Assembly: GCA_003640385.1 (NCBI GenBank)
Contig: RCAB01000204.1
Location: 40,079-104,078 of the forward strand
DNA length: 64,000 nucleotides
From: Setaria digitata
Taxonomy: Eukaryota > Nematoda > Chromadorea > Rhabditida > Setariidae
Direction of reading: 5' to 3'
Below are positions 26,719 through 39,400 of this stretch, in pieces (position 1 is the first letter of the stretch; each line of letters begins with the position of its first letter). The notes under the pieces are model-generated. The model made no database searches. It was not told where the DNA came from and saw only the letters and a program-made list of their open reading frames with translations. Position numbers and translations under genes: made by a program.

Positions 26719-27967
26719 TTAATACCGTAATGGTCGACATTCATTGAAAAATTCATCCAACAGTGCATCTTCATAGCTAGGTGGTGGTGAAGTACCGTAA
26801 TGGACTGGCGGGTTTATTGAGTAAGTTGGCGGGGATGTAATATTAGTTAGCATTGAATCGCTCATCTGACTGCTTGAATTTGCCTTAAACAGCTCTCTTT
26901 TTCGTTGCCGCATGCTACGAGCCTCTGAAAATCGTTTAAGTGGGGTTAAAAATTAAAAATTTATGGGATAGGTGAGATTTCACGCATATTCAAACGTTTC
27001 GTACCTGCTAATTACAGTACTGAAATATCGAAATGGAATGCTAATCATCATCTTATCGACAACATCACATTCAAAAACTGTTAATATTTCGAAATAAACA
27101 AAAATTTTACTGCAGCTTAACGCGATCTCAGTAACGGTAAAACTAGTTTCAGGAAATCTGTTGTTTTCAAGAGAGGATTACTGAAATTGCTTCACTCACT
27201 TACAACTATACTTTTGCAAAATTCAAACGAAAGTTTAAGTTCTTTAAGGGGTTATTTTTTATTTTTAAAATTAGGAGCAGCCTCAGGTTTAAGATGGATG
27301 GAAACATTATCTGAAGATTATTCATTTCGCAGTGGGGAAATTAAAGCACGGAATTCAAAATATTATCAAATTACTCTAAATTAATCCTACGGTTGGTGTA
27401 ATGGAAGTAGAATTAAGCCTAGGTGTATTGCCTTCTCCTTAAAGAGATGAAAAGATTGAGAGGAAGGGGTAACGAAATTCGTTTCATCTTTTTTAAGCCG
27501 AAAAGGAAAAAATTCATATCAGGAACTTGACCTCGAGAATTTCAGTAAGTCAGAAATAAGTGCAAATAATTACAAATTTGAAATTTTTAAATATAAAATT
27601 ATTCCTCCCATAAAAGTTGTTCTATATTAAAAAAAAAAAAAAACGGAACATTTAAAAATAGCTAAATTAAAAAGATCAAAAAACATCCAAACTAACTTTG
27701 TATAGTACGGAAATTTTTCTCACGTAGCCGTGCTGTTATCCTTTGCACAACACGTCGCGTACGTCTCATTTCAACGATTTTATCCAATTCCCATTGTTTG
27801 CACTTATTAATCCCAACAATCATTGCAATTACCATAGCAATACAAAAGAGAATTGTTGGTAGGACAATTGAGGTGACGACATCTGTCGAAGGCACATAAT
27901 ATGACTTCGTTAATTGGATACGATGATGCATCGTCTGATTAATTACAGTGCCACTGCCAATACTCAT
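26719..27967 (-). CDS. Small single-pass membrane protein with two PPxY motifs
   Basis: Two exons, 27967-27709 and 26924-26719, join in phase to 154 codons with one 784-bp intron. Visible in the protein: a short N-terminus with an NQT glycosylation sequon at 10-12, one hydrophobic segment at about 31-53, a basic juxtamembrane stretch (RRTRRVVQR and RQRKR) and a Pro/Tyr-rich tail. The tail holds PPTY (118-121), PPVHY (125-129) and PPPSYEDAL (133-141). PPxY motifs are ligands for WW domains, typically of NEDD4-type ubiquitin ligases, and the architecture resembles membrane adaptors such as Ndfip, Commissureless, WBP1/VOPP1 or Shisa tails. That role is inferred; I do not recognise a specific orthologue. 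Basic residues after the hydrophobic segment suggest an N-out, C-in topology. There is no cleavable signal peptide. Confidence 0.75.
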
Positions 27968-29490
27968 TACACTTTGTGTTTGACACTACTGGTGACAAGT
28001 AGTATCATCTGAGAAAGCTCCTGAAAATAAGCCAGTAATTATTAATTTCAACTTTCTTTCCCTTCGGTTTCTTTCATTTTTTAAGGTGCTGAGCAAAAGT
28101 CAACCACAACAATTACTGTCACAATGGCCATCCATTTACACTATTTTATTATACGATGGGATTTTCTAACTTCAGAGCAATTCTAACTTTTAGACAGAGA
28201 TGATCACCTTTGCACAGGTGCGATTACAATGTGTTTATATAAGTATTTGAATATTAGCAATAAGGAAAAGAGGAAATTTGATAAAACCAAAAGAAATTTG
28301 CACTATTAAATATGATTTCGAGATTTGCCATTTATAGTTTCTAAGAAATTTCTATCACTTCTCTTACTTTGTCCTCCTAATTTACCTGATTAAACAGTCA
28401 TTCGACTACTGTGCTCTCCTTGGCTATTCATAAGCTATACACCTTTCTCATTCTTATGCTTCGCTGTCATTATAATTCCAAGCATTTTTTAACAGTATTT
28501 GGAAGGAATCTAACCCAAGAAAGGTTAGGAGAAGTGAGAAATAAATCTACCCTTTCAAATCATTAATGACCAAAGTCTCAGTTAGTCTCCTGCAAAGCAA
28601 GCCTAGTGGTGACTAAAAAGAGGAAAAGTCGATAATTGCATGGCAGTCCTCATCGCATGCTCTGATCCTGAAGTCTTTCTCTCTAGCTTCTCGATAAGGC
28701 AATTTATTCAATGCTCATCCAGTAATTGCAAAGACTTCAACTTCTAACATCATATTTTGCATTCTCATTTTCTTTTCTCAAATCACTCGAGCAAAATGAG
28801 AAGCAAGACAAATTATCAGTGAGCATATTATAATAAATGATTATTGTTGTGCTCAAGATAGTCTGACACTTTTACTAATTGTTTCAACAATAATAGCATT
28901 ATAATCATCATTGAGTGTGATGGAAAAGAAGCTCTCGTAGTCCGAAGAAATATACCAACTTGCTCAACTAAATAGAAACATTTCGCAAACATTATTAGGC
29001 GAGACGATAAGTTGCACATCGCACCTACCTGTGACCCTGGACCGTGACTTCCTACACGCACGCTTCAACCGAGAGAGGTTAGGCTGGTTTGTTGTTTACC
29101 ACGCTTTTAAGCATGGAGTGGGGTGGGTGTAGTGGAAGGGTTTGTTGTGGGTGGTTGTCGTTCACGTCCGTGAAAGGGCTGTGCGTGAGAAGTGGTCTTA
29201 ACTTACGTTGCGTCGCTTGCCTTCGCTTTCTAAACATATCGTGCTGATGGGCTGCACTTCTGTGGTAATAGACGTGTTTCAATACGTTAGGCGCTTTACT
29301 TCACTGAGCTAAATTCTTAACAGGGTGAGAGCGCATTTCTTTATTTCTTTTCACTTAAATGTGTTATAATAAGAGATATTTCTTTCCACACGTTGATGTT
29401 GTATCAAATTCGTTTTGATGCTTCAGTCTTGAGATGAGTTGAATAATTTGAAGTCGAGATCTTAGTTTTAGGTGGAAGTAAGTCGCGAAA
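27968..29490. promoter_or_regulatory. Divergent intergenic region upstream of PPxY gene and uL2
   Basis: About 1.5 kb between the divergently oriented PPxY-protein gene (minus) and the ribosomal protein gene (plus). No supported exon was found. The stretch 29040-29290 is less AT-rich than its surroundings, which fits a promoter-proximal region of a highly expressed ribosomal protein gene, but no element can be named. Confidence 0.4.
29461..29471 (+). promoter_or_regulatory. Candidate SL trans-splice acceptor of uL2 mRNA
   Basis: The motif CTTAGTTTTAG ends 19 nt before the start ATG of the ribosomal protein gene, after AT-rich DNA. In nematodes, ribosomal protein mRNAs commonly receive a spliced leader at such a site just upstream of the ATG. 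A cis acceptor for an upstream non-coding exon looks the same. Confidence 0.5.
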
Positions 29491-30782
29491 ATGGGACGTA
29501 GGATACGTGTACAACGTAAGGGGCCAGGAGGCATATTCAAGTCGCACAACAAGCACCGCAAAGGAGCAGCCAAGTTACGACCAGTAGACTATGCTGAGCG
29601 ACATGGTTATATCAAGGGGGTAGTGAAAAATATTATGCATGATCCAGGTCGTGGAGCACCTCTGGCACTTGTTGAATTTCGCGATCCGTATCGGTATAAA
29701 ATTCTAAAAAGTACAATGATTGCTGCGGAAGGAATGCACACTGGACAATTCATCTATTGTGGGCGAAAAGGTAGGTTTTTTACTTTACTGTTAGAGATAG
29801 TTGGTATATAGATTCTGTGCTTATTTCCCAACAAGTAGGAACCTATTTAATATTAGTGGTGACTAGGTGTTCTTCGCATGGTATGCGCGATCCACATATA
29901 AAGTGTTTTCTAATTTTTAAATGCATCGGTTTTGATTTTTACGAGATTTTATTTCAGCTCAAGTTCAAGTCGGTAACATACTTCCACTTTCTGAACTGCC
30001 TGAAGGAACTACTGTGTGCAATTTAGAAGAAAAGACTGGTGATCGTGGCCGTCTTGCTCGTACCTCAGGTAAGACTTTCTGAGACATCTCAAAAAATGGT
30101 GCAAATGAGAGATTGATAAGTTGGAATTTGTAATATATATATACTTTCTGCTGAAAAATTTTTTCAGGCAATTATGCCACCGTTGTTGCGCATAATCCAG
30201 AAACGAAGAAGACCCGTGTGCGTTTACCCTCTGGTGCGAAAAAGGTTTTAGATTCTTCAAATCGAGCGATGATCGGTATGTCTATTTAGCGTATAATGAG
30301 TTAGTTTATCGGGATATACCAATAGTAAGCAAAAGTGAACATTTTTATAGCGGCGGAAATATTGACCTTTTAAACCAAAGAAGTCTTTATCCTGCTGAAA
30401 CTATAGTTTCGATTAATCTGTATATGAAACGTTATAGTTTTAACAGTAACATTTAATTTCCGATAATTAGTATCACTGTAATATTTATAATCATTTAGGT
30501 ATTGTTGCTGGTGGTGGAAGAACAGATAAACCATTGCTGAAAGCAGGAAATGCGTACCACAAATATAAAGCTAAGCGTAACTGCTGGCCTACAGTGCGTG
30601 GTGTTGCAATGAACCCTGTAGAGCATCCTCATGGTGGTGGTAATCATCAGCACATTGGACATCCATCAACCGTGAAACGCGGAACAAGTGCTGGACGTAA
30701 AGTAGGTCTTATTGCGGCACGTAGAACAGGCAGAATTCGTGGTGGCAAGCCAGAAAAGCATGGAAAGGAAGAAGCAGTTTGA
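29491..30782 (+). CDS. rpl-2: 60S ribosomal protein uL2 (RPL8; nematode rpl-2)
   Basis: uL2 is a core large-subunit protein that contacts the 28S rRNA near the peptidyl transferase centre. Four exons, 29491-29770, 29958-30068, 30168-30275 and 30499-30782, join in phase to 260 codons (human RPL8 has 257). Diagnostic blocks are [11 protein letters not shown], the [20 protein letters not shown] region, [15 protein letters not shown], and the C-terminal [16 protein letters not shown] with a basic tail. The His at 216 in NHQHIG aligns with the human residue known to be hydroxylated by the JmjC enzyme NO66 (RIOX1). Only the extreme C-terminus ([11 protein letters not shown]) is lineage-specific. 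It reads convergently with the histidine phosphatase, 325 bp away. Confidence 0.98.
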
Positions 30783-30858
30783 AACCGAGAATAGCTGACC
30801 TTCTTGATTTGGTGTATTGTTATTGATTAACATTTTCCACTGTTATATAATTTATCAG

Positions 30859-30864
30859 AATAAA
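30859..30864 (+). terminator. Polyadenylation signal AATAAA of uL2 gene
   Basis: Canonical AATAAA followed by a T-run, 76 bp after the uL2 stop codon. This implies a very short 3' UTR, usual for ribosomal protein genes. Confidence 0.7.
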
Positions 30865-31107
30865 TTTTTTGCATAAATCGAACGTATTTTTTAAATTTAA
30901 GTATTGGACATTGCTATGAAATAGTGGGATATACCATTTAAAGCTTAACACTGAGACTGAATGCACGTTAATAATCAAATATCATCAGTTAATGCAACTT
31001 TCCATGTATGTTCTCTTTGTAAGTGCCATAAACAAGAGTTTGAATAGTTTCGATTTTGGTTAAATTTTACTATTGGACGGAGTTTAGATTTGAATCCTTC
31101 TGGGTTC

Positions 31108-32854
31108 TCACATCGTAATCCGCTCACGCACAGCAAAATCTCGATTAATTTTCGAACTGAAATTCATGTAAGTGATGGGAGGTAAAGCAGCTTCGTTGTA
31201 GAGCCATCGGCCATCATTCATGCGGTCGATGATTGCCGTACAGCAGTACGGGAATTTCGTTCCATTATTAATGAGCTCTTGGGCAAGGGTTGCTCGTGGT
31301 GGTTCCCGAAATGCACCAATCGCTAGGTCTACTGTTGATGCGTGCCCAGCAATCTGCAGTTAAAGTCATATTGGCTCGGGGTTCTCGGGAGTTCTTATTG
31401 TTAAGTCTTTAGTGTCACAGTGTATAAAGATTCCAAATTTCTGTCTGGCAGATAAGAATGGATTAGTTCATTCATTTCTGATTATTCGAATGACAGAAAC
31501 TTCGTGCAGAACTTCTTTACAATTTTAGCTGGACTTACTAAAATTACAGCTCCATCTGTTCGCTGAGTATATTCTTGTCTCCTGGCTAATTTTTGTAATA
31601 GATGTTGCACACGTCTGCTATACATTTCAGCTGTTTCATTCATTTTCCAGATCTGTGAGTTCATGATGAAGATTTAGAATCCAGCTTAGTTGATTCTTGT
31701 CAACCTATTCTCGATTTGTTTGATGTTGCCATCTGGGTGTGAAATCAGTGAAGCAACAGACATTGGTTATTCTATACTTTGAAGAAAACAAGTAAAAGTT
31801 TTGAACCAGATGAGATATGTGGACTATATTTATTTCAAAATGCTTCGATTGAGTTATCTCTTACTTTTTCCATTGTTGCCATCGGTACATAATCAGTATC
31901 AATATTGAAGTTAGCCTCATAAAGTTCTTGAGGCGTTGCGAATTTCGGCTCTTCTGATGGATAAAGAGCAGTGAATTCGAAAAGTGTCGGTTCGATGCGA
32001 ATTTTAATTTCATCCTCTTTGGACATCCCTTTCAATGTAGAATGTGCTGTTTGAACACAGCGTAGTGCCGGTGATGAATAGATGACATCTAAAAAAAAAT
32101 TCAAAACTTTAAATCAATTTGGATAGTCACATGAAAGTAAGACTATTTATGTTAGCATCTTTAATGTACATAATGACTTCTTAGCATGGCATGATAGGAA
32201 AGTATAATCGAGAAATATAAATATGTTAATACTAATTAACTGATTACAAACTAGTCTATGGCATGCTTAGCCTGCATATTAAATAACTGCAGTTTTATGT
32301 TTCTAATAGAGAGAGCTATTAAATCCAAGGATATCAGGAAACTAAAAATTAAATTGTCATAAAGTACTCAGTGAGAAAAGCTCAGAGAACAAACATTTCA
32401 GCTTAATCAAATGCAGTTGGAAATTCAGTTAACTATATTAATTAAACCTGGAATAGATTTATTAACAAATAATCCTCGACCAACCATCTCTGCAAGAATG
32501 TAACCCATTTCCGAAATTATCGTGTCATTCTCGTAATATTTGAATGGCCGTCTCAGTTGTGGAAGCGTAAGGGGCTTGACAGGTAAATAATGTATTGGAT
32601 TTTCAAATGGAAATTTACTCAGCTAATGTTTTTTCACCAGTTTCATTTCTTATTTTTATGGAAATAATTTTGTCGCAGCAAAAAATAACATTTTAACTGT
32701 TAACTATTGAAGGAAAAAATTATAAAAGCTTTATCACCATATTCAGATCAAAAGCCTGATAAGATCCGGTTGACGTGGATTTATGAATCCAATCCGGAAA
32801 TAGGTCATCGACTCGCTCACCGTGTCGCATAACTATCAGCCGGCAAGGAATCAT
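31108..32854 (-). CDS. Histidine phosphatase superfamily protein, UBASH3 (Sts)-like
   Basis: Phosphoglycerate-mutase-like (branch 1) histidine phosphatases transfer phosphate through a catalytic His. Five exons close in phase to 291 codons: 32854-32738, 32622-32448, 32088-31865, 31652-31539, 31353-31108. All core residues are present: RHGER with the nucleophilic His at 11, the second Arg at 107 in YSSPALRCVQTA, the acidic residues in RIEPTLFEF around 130-135, and the second His at 214 in AGHAS. The SPALRCVQTAHSTLKG and EPTLFEFTALY blocks match vertebrate UBASH3A/B and the insect ecdysteroid-phosphate phosphatase group. The UBA and SH3 domains of UBASH3 are absent, as in the many stand-alone nematode members. 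Substrate unknown. The start ATG lies 14 nt after an acceptor-like sequence, consistent with trans-splicing. Confidence 0.9.
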
Positions 32855-33495
32855 TTGCCTTAGATTATTTGTTCTATGAAGAAGTAGAGAAGGAAAATTT
32901 CAACCCACTAAAATACTTCTAAAAATGACCATACATACATATATCATTGCTCTCATTCCATGTACATAACCAAAATAGTTTTTACTCCCTAATATATCTT
33001 TTCAAATCATTTTATTTTATCAGTGAGAATTTTCAAACGGTTTCTGAGAACGGCAACTTTACCGTTTTTCTGTTCCAACGATAGTTCTTATGTTTGTAGC
33101 ATTTTGCTTGTTTCTCAAATTATTGTCTAAAATTCTCATAAATTGTAAATGAGCGACAAACCGAACAGCAATTTATAATGGAAGATAAGATAAAATTAGC
33201 GACCTATATTCATTGTTTCAACAGAGATAAAATGAACCAACTAAGATGAAAGAGCAAATGGCAATAAGTTACTCATTTTTAAAATCAGCAATTTAAGAAA
33301 AATTTAATTAGTATTATAATGCAAAATTCTGTCCTCATACTTGGACAATGTGTACTGCGCTATGCAAAACTGTTGTTAAAGTTTCATTTTTTTCCAGTTG
33401 ACATTTTTGACACTCACATAATTGAAATATATTTGACTCAATACAATAATTAATTCTAAGAAGAAAAGGCTGAAATCCCAAAATATCAAATAAAG
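32855..33495. other. Spacer between two same-strand genes
   Basis: 641 bp between the stop of the cysteine-rich gene and the start of the phosphatase, both read on the minus strand. No exon is seen here. Same-strand order plus a possible trans-splice acceptor just upstream of the phosphatase ATG would fit a nematode operon, but the spacing is larger than the classical 100 bp, so this is only a possibility. Confidence 0.35.
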
Positions 33496-36400
33496 TTAAT
33501 ATGTCTGATTATCACTTTCCATTAGAAATCGTACTTCCGCATCAAATTCCTGTAACTGTAACCCGACTGAATCACAGTTATCAACGCAGCAACAAACCAA
33601 ATTTTCCTCATCATTATCACTTGTTTCATTTGATTCTGATATGATTCCACATTCTTCATAAAGTATTTTCTCTGCACAATTTGCACGCTGGCCTAAAATA
33701 AAGCATTTATTAAATTAAAGTGTTTAATTAAAAAAATGAACATATAAGATATGCAAAATCCATATAAGTGAACGAAGGGACAACGGAAGCCAAAGTATTA
33801 TTTTTTGAGGCTTAAATATTACTTCCTATACTTTCTAAAACAATTTATCAGTGTTAAAATTAGGCTGCATTACAATATCATGGATTTATCAATTAAAAGT
33901 TATTTGTGCAACGTGTGAAAACCGCATTTAGAAGATTTAAAATAGGGACAACGTTTATGCAGCAATATGTTTCAATTATTTAATATTAAAATATTATTAA
34001 TTCTTACCTAGTTCTCCTTCAAATTTCACTGCTCCCTTCATGCATTCGCTTATTATTACAGTATCTTTTTGTTCACCTATAATAAATAAAACCTTAAAAA
34101 AAATTAAAGTTGTTAACAAAGGATGCACTTAAGACAATGAGTAGAATTTCTTGTCTTAAGAATTCTTTCCTATCAACTTTGCAAGAGCAAAAAGAGTTAC
34201 TACTTAAATTGCAACTTTTAAGACATGAATATCTTTGCTCTTTTATTGCGATCATTTCTCCACCAATAATGAAACGCTTAAATTGAATTTTACTAGATTT
34301 TAATTCAATGAAATTTCGGAACTAACTATCAATAATGATAGTACTAAAAATGCCCTCAATGTGGCACCATTTCGGTTCTTCAAGCGATGTATAATCTAGC
34401 AGTCCGTTTGGTATCGTTTTTCTAGTCTTGAAAGCATAATATTATCACTTGAATTCAAATTGTTGAAAGAAGAAAATATCTAACACTTTGGAAATGTTCG
34501 TCTCATAAAAGCCATAAAATAAGCATAAGCAAGGAATGAATTGGATTCAATTTTGAAATTAGAGCTTAAATTAAGATTCAAATTTATCTTGGCATTGATT
34601 CAGCGTTTTCAGGAAGAAAATAGTTTGAACTGATGAAAGCATTGAGACGAATCTTTTCATCTCCTCTGAATGCTTACTTTGGATTGGCTTAATTCATAAA
34701 TGGCAAGTTGCAAAGCTTTGCTTTTCTCATAAGGATTCAGGTTGCATGGCTTTTTCCTATCTTCATATTTATTGTGACAGAAACACAGGATCATTTTCCC
34801 CATTACCAAATGCATGCATAGTTGGGTAGTTTCACCTGTCCTGTAGTTCACCTTGTAGAATTCGTGCTAACCAGATTGAAATTAGCCTCAATATAAATTA
34901 TTTAGAAACACTAGTTTAATTCATCATATGAACAAATATTTGATTAAGTATTCTACTGATATCAATCTAATCAAACGTTTAAATAATCCTAACAAAGTTC
35001 ATGAATATACGAAGAAGTTTATCATCATTCTAGAAGACATCAATTTATCACTGGATGATCACTATGTGGTAAATAATTCAGATTACTGGTATGATTAAAT
35101 AATTAAAACAAAAATTACGAGCAACTCACAGTAAATTCATCGCATACGGGATCGCTGCCAAACTAAATTTTACTTTATTTACCAATGTTCTTCGGGCGAT
35201 GCCACCACTGAAGACATATTCAATATCTACAAAAGTGAACAAAAATTTTTTTTAATTTAAAAAAAGTTACACACAAAACTGATTTAAGTCTAAGTTAAAG
35301 TAAGTTTGAAGCAAAGAATAATGGAATTTGATGGAGAAAATATATAACACACTGATAATTTTAGTGGTGCAACACCATATATTACTGTCTATAAATTGTA
35401 ATTTTGGAAAGTGTAGAGTGTTTTGAAGGAACAAAAAAATTAACACACTTTTTGTTCATCGTGTCATTTTCACCTCTACAACCCTTCTTGTGCCTTTGAT
35501 GACTGAGTGGTAATAAAATTATCACTAAAAATAAGTGCTCTCTCTCAAACATCTCAAGTTGTCCGAATTCCCCGGTTCATTTCAAATCCTTTCTGGTCGG
35601 GAGAAAGAAGCTACTGAAACTGTATTTTCTCACTTCAAGAAGTTCTAAAAAAGAACAAGAAGTAATTAACTGTTGCCAATTATTTGGAAATCCAGCATTG
35701 TTGTGCAGTACGACGATAAATCATTTACACTGAACCGTGGCTTCTGGTTGAATAATATCGTGTGTGCATCGTCATATGCCCCACAATAATATTTGCGATC
35801 CTAGAATGAAATTAAATTAGTTAGAGAAAACTGATGCAAACCAATTAAATCTCTTTGCAGGCACTTGGCCAAAGATAAGAAAATTATTTTACATTGTGAT
35901 TAATTGTTGCAGTGTTTGTCCTATCGTGTCATAATTTAGTCTGGTTACTGAAAACTCTTTCAGAAAATAAGATCTACAAATATTTTTAGCCTACAGCATC
36001 TTTTACTTTCAATTATATTCAGTAGATTTTTCAGGTTAGGAAATTATTTCGAGAAACGATCACATATATTTAATTGATTGGCTGCATTTAAAATACCCTA
36101 AAATTATGCAGCAAATAATCTAGATTCAGCATCATCAGAAACTGAGATTCCGAAATGTCAGGATTTGGAATGTCAGAACTGACGAATTTGTTCAGTTGCT
36201 AAAATTAAGCTAATGTTTTTGTTCCATCTAAAACCGATATGTAACACTAGGAATTTCGGATGCCAAGAATTTTTTTGTGGTTGCCTGTCAAAAGGGACAT
36301 TTGTCATCAAGCCTTATTTAAGGATAGTTGGAGCTGCTGGAAAACTAAGGAGTTTTTTATTTTCCGGAAGGATAACTTTACCGATTCTTCAGCCATTTTA

Positions 36401-39400
36401 GCAATATTTTTCATCAAAATTTTATCACAAGGTGCATCTCCTGGCCTTGTCTTACATCTACACGCAAATAATCTCATTGGCATATATTTCGTCTCAAAAT
36501 GCTTCAGTAGTTCTGTTGATTCATAACAATAACGAGTCCGGAGATAGTCGTAATTGAGCTGTAAAATTTTAAATCTAATGAGTTCTTCAAACTCCTTTTT
36601 TTTTTTCATTCTTTAGCGTTAATTTTGTACAAATTTTCGCTTTCGTAAACTCTCTCCCTCTTTGAAAATGAACTTAAATTTAAAAATCTAACATGAATGA
36701 TTGATAAAGATATGAATGGATGGATTATCACTGATTAGGAATAACTTTAGTCCCTAAATCTTCATAAATAATAAGAATGGTAGAAATGTTAAACTGACAT
36801 CTACATCGAGATAATCACATGTGTCAACTTTCAGTAAAGCATATGAAAAATCAATTGGCTGAATAGCAGAACCTAAAAATGAAAAATGAAAAATTGATGA
36901 GAAGTAATTTTTCAAAGCACTGGAAAGTGATATCGTAATGATAAGAAAAGAATATTTATCAAAATGGAATATCTACCTGGCATAAAAAAGATAACCGAAC
37001 TTTCGCCTGGAAGTAAACGCTTCATGTCTCTAAGAGCATTTTTTGTCACAAAATGAAGCAAGCACGAATGGTTGGTGCCTAATCTCACGGGGTGAAAGTA
37101 ATCGTGAAGAAAATATTGATATTCGTTGTTATACTCGCAAAACTTTGGGACTGACTTTGCAGCTGTACGTCCTATAATATCAGCCTAAAACTGACTTCAT
37201 AAAGATTTCAAAAGTTACAGTGAAAGAAAGTAAGTTGAACTTTTTTTCCACATAAAATTAAGAAGTTATATTTCTTTATTGACGTATAATTTCATCAGTA
37301 AAAAAATGTACGATAAGTGGTGAGGAATAACTAAAATCGACGGTTAAAGCCATAATTAATTTTGCTTACTACTTGTATTATTAGCTTATATAGGAATTAA
37401 ACTATTTAGATAAATTTCTGCATAATACTGTTGGAGAACTAAATAATTCATTTGATTTCTTGTTGAAATTGTAAATATTAAAGAAATGACAGACGTTGTA
37501 ATTGCAGAAGGAACGGTGATCACAGCAACACATAATGTGATGGAGTTCAGAAACTCTTGAATAACTGAATGGACATTGGGCATCAATTGCTAAATAAAAA
37601 TAATTGTCGATTCATTCAAAAATTTCACGGAATGAATGATTGAAACTAAATTTTCAAGAAGAATTTCGACATTTTTGTGGTACTTCAAAGAATCCTCCTT
37701 GCTTTCAAAGAGCTTCAACTAATGGGTTGAAGTGGTCAAATTGATTTGTTACTGGAAAACAAGATTTGATGGAGAAGGTAACAAACGCAGAAGTTGGGCG
37801 CAACGAAATCGGAAAATATCGTGAGCTCGAGCGTCCCAAGTGCTCAGATTGATGCACTGAAATGACTGCGTAACATTCATATACTGATTAATTAATTCTT
37901 TATTTTCTTCTATTTGTTCCATTCCAGAACTTCGACTGTTTTGTGGAGAGGAGGAATTAGTCTGAAACGAAGTCAAAGTGATCAATGCTTGGGATGAAAA
38001 AATGTCAGCTGGTCGTTGGGCAATCACAGTGACATGTCCGAAGAAGCAAAAACAAAGCAGAACGAAGTAAAGACAAAAGAAGCGCAATTTGATAGTGATA
38101 TTCAGTCCGAATGAACAAACAGCAATGTAGGTGTAGCTACTGCTTCTAGTGATCGTCGAAGTCAGAATGCGAATGATGTGGATAGAACACTACTGGGAAT
38201 TACGCTTGATCATGATCAAGAAGAAATGAAGTGGACGAGAAGAAAATATGAAGACAAATCATTCCCTCAGGGTGCAATTTGCTTTCATCTGAAAACATCA
38301 TCTCTTCAGTGGCCTCTTTCACTTCATCATAAATTGATGCTAATCGTTCCTTTTTAAAATTACTGTTGAAGAAGAAGTTCATCTTCCCGTTGCCATTCAG
38401 TTTCAGATGAAGCTCACAGAACTGCAAGCAGCTGATACTACAAATGGCAGTTGAAACGGAAGACATTAAAATTAATAAACAGAATTGTTCATTTAATTCA
38501 ATCTCATAGAGATCAATTACTGCTGATTGATAAAATTTTGAATATTTTATCAGTTGATATTCATCATAATGAAGTAATTGTAATACTATCAGTAACCTCC
38601 TTTTCCATATCATTCATTAAATTGTAGACATCTCCTCTGAACGTTATTCCATTGCTACTAAAATTGACCACAGTGATAGGATTAACGCTGTCTTCATCAA
38701 TGATACAAACTTTTTTCCTTTCTCGATTGATGGCAAGATTTAAGCCAGTTACTATTGCGTTTCCAATTCTTTCTGCAATAAAATCGGCAACTAAATCGTG
38801 GTTTTCTTTCTAGCAAATTATGACGTGACAATTTCCACGTGTCCGACGTGTTGTGAAACGTAGAAAACTCGAGATGCCTGAATTGCAATACTTCATGAAT
38901 CAGCTAGCTTTCTTCGAATGTAAACAGAAATGAAATAATTTTAAGGAAGCACAACCCGAGAAAGCCTAAATCAAACCTTGACAACGTGCAATCTGACTAC
39001 CGTAACAGCAGCATTCAAAACCGTAAAGTTTTGTCGACAGCACATACACAACACAGTCGTTGTAAGACTGAAATGTAAATACGTTACAAGCAACGTGAAG
39101 TACACTTTTTTCACGTAGATTTTTGTGAAAAAATTCCTATCACTAACAATAGATGCGTATGAATTCGCACATCGATTCCTTTTGTACTTGTTAGCAATCG
39201 CAGACGTGTACCAGCCCATATCTCCAACATCATTTTTGCGTTTCGGTGCGTGAGAACGTAACAGTAAGCTTTCCCAACTTAATCTGTCAGAAGCTCCGAT
39301 GAATCCAACGCGATTGCCAAGCAGAACAGGTATCTAAAACAACAATTCCAGCTCCTGTTGCTTCAGATTTGCTAAGTTTCAGATTCACGTCACATTATAG

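Noticed and set aside
28828..29282. Minus frames upstream of uL2
   Set aside because: Shadows of the less AT-rich promoter region; no splice support or homology.
37386..37586. Frame with an apparent transmembrane segment (ITLCVAVITVPSAITTSVIS)
   Set aside because: The same DNA in another frame gives the CCC-x5-CN module and phase-matched splicing on both sides.
37749..38087. Open frame whose N-terminus looks like a signal peptide (LRFFCLYFVLLCFCFF)
   Set aside because: The frame has no ATG at its start (TTG), and a good TTTCAG acceptor at 37962 inside it joins in phase with the upstream exon. The hydrophobic part is probably T-rich intron.
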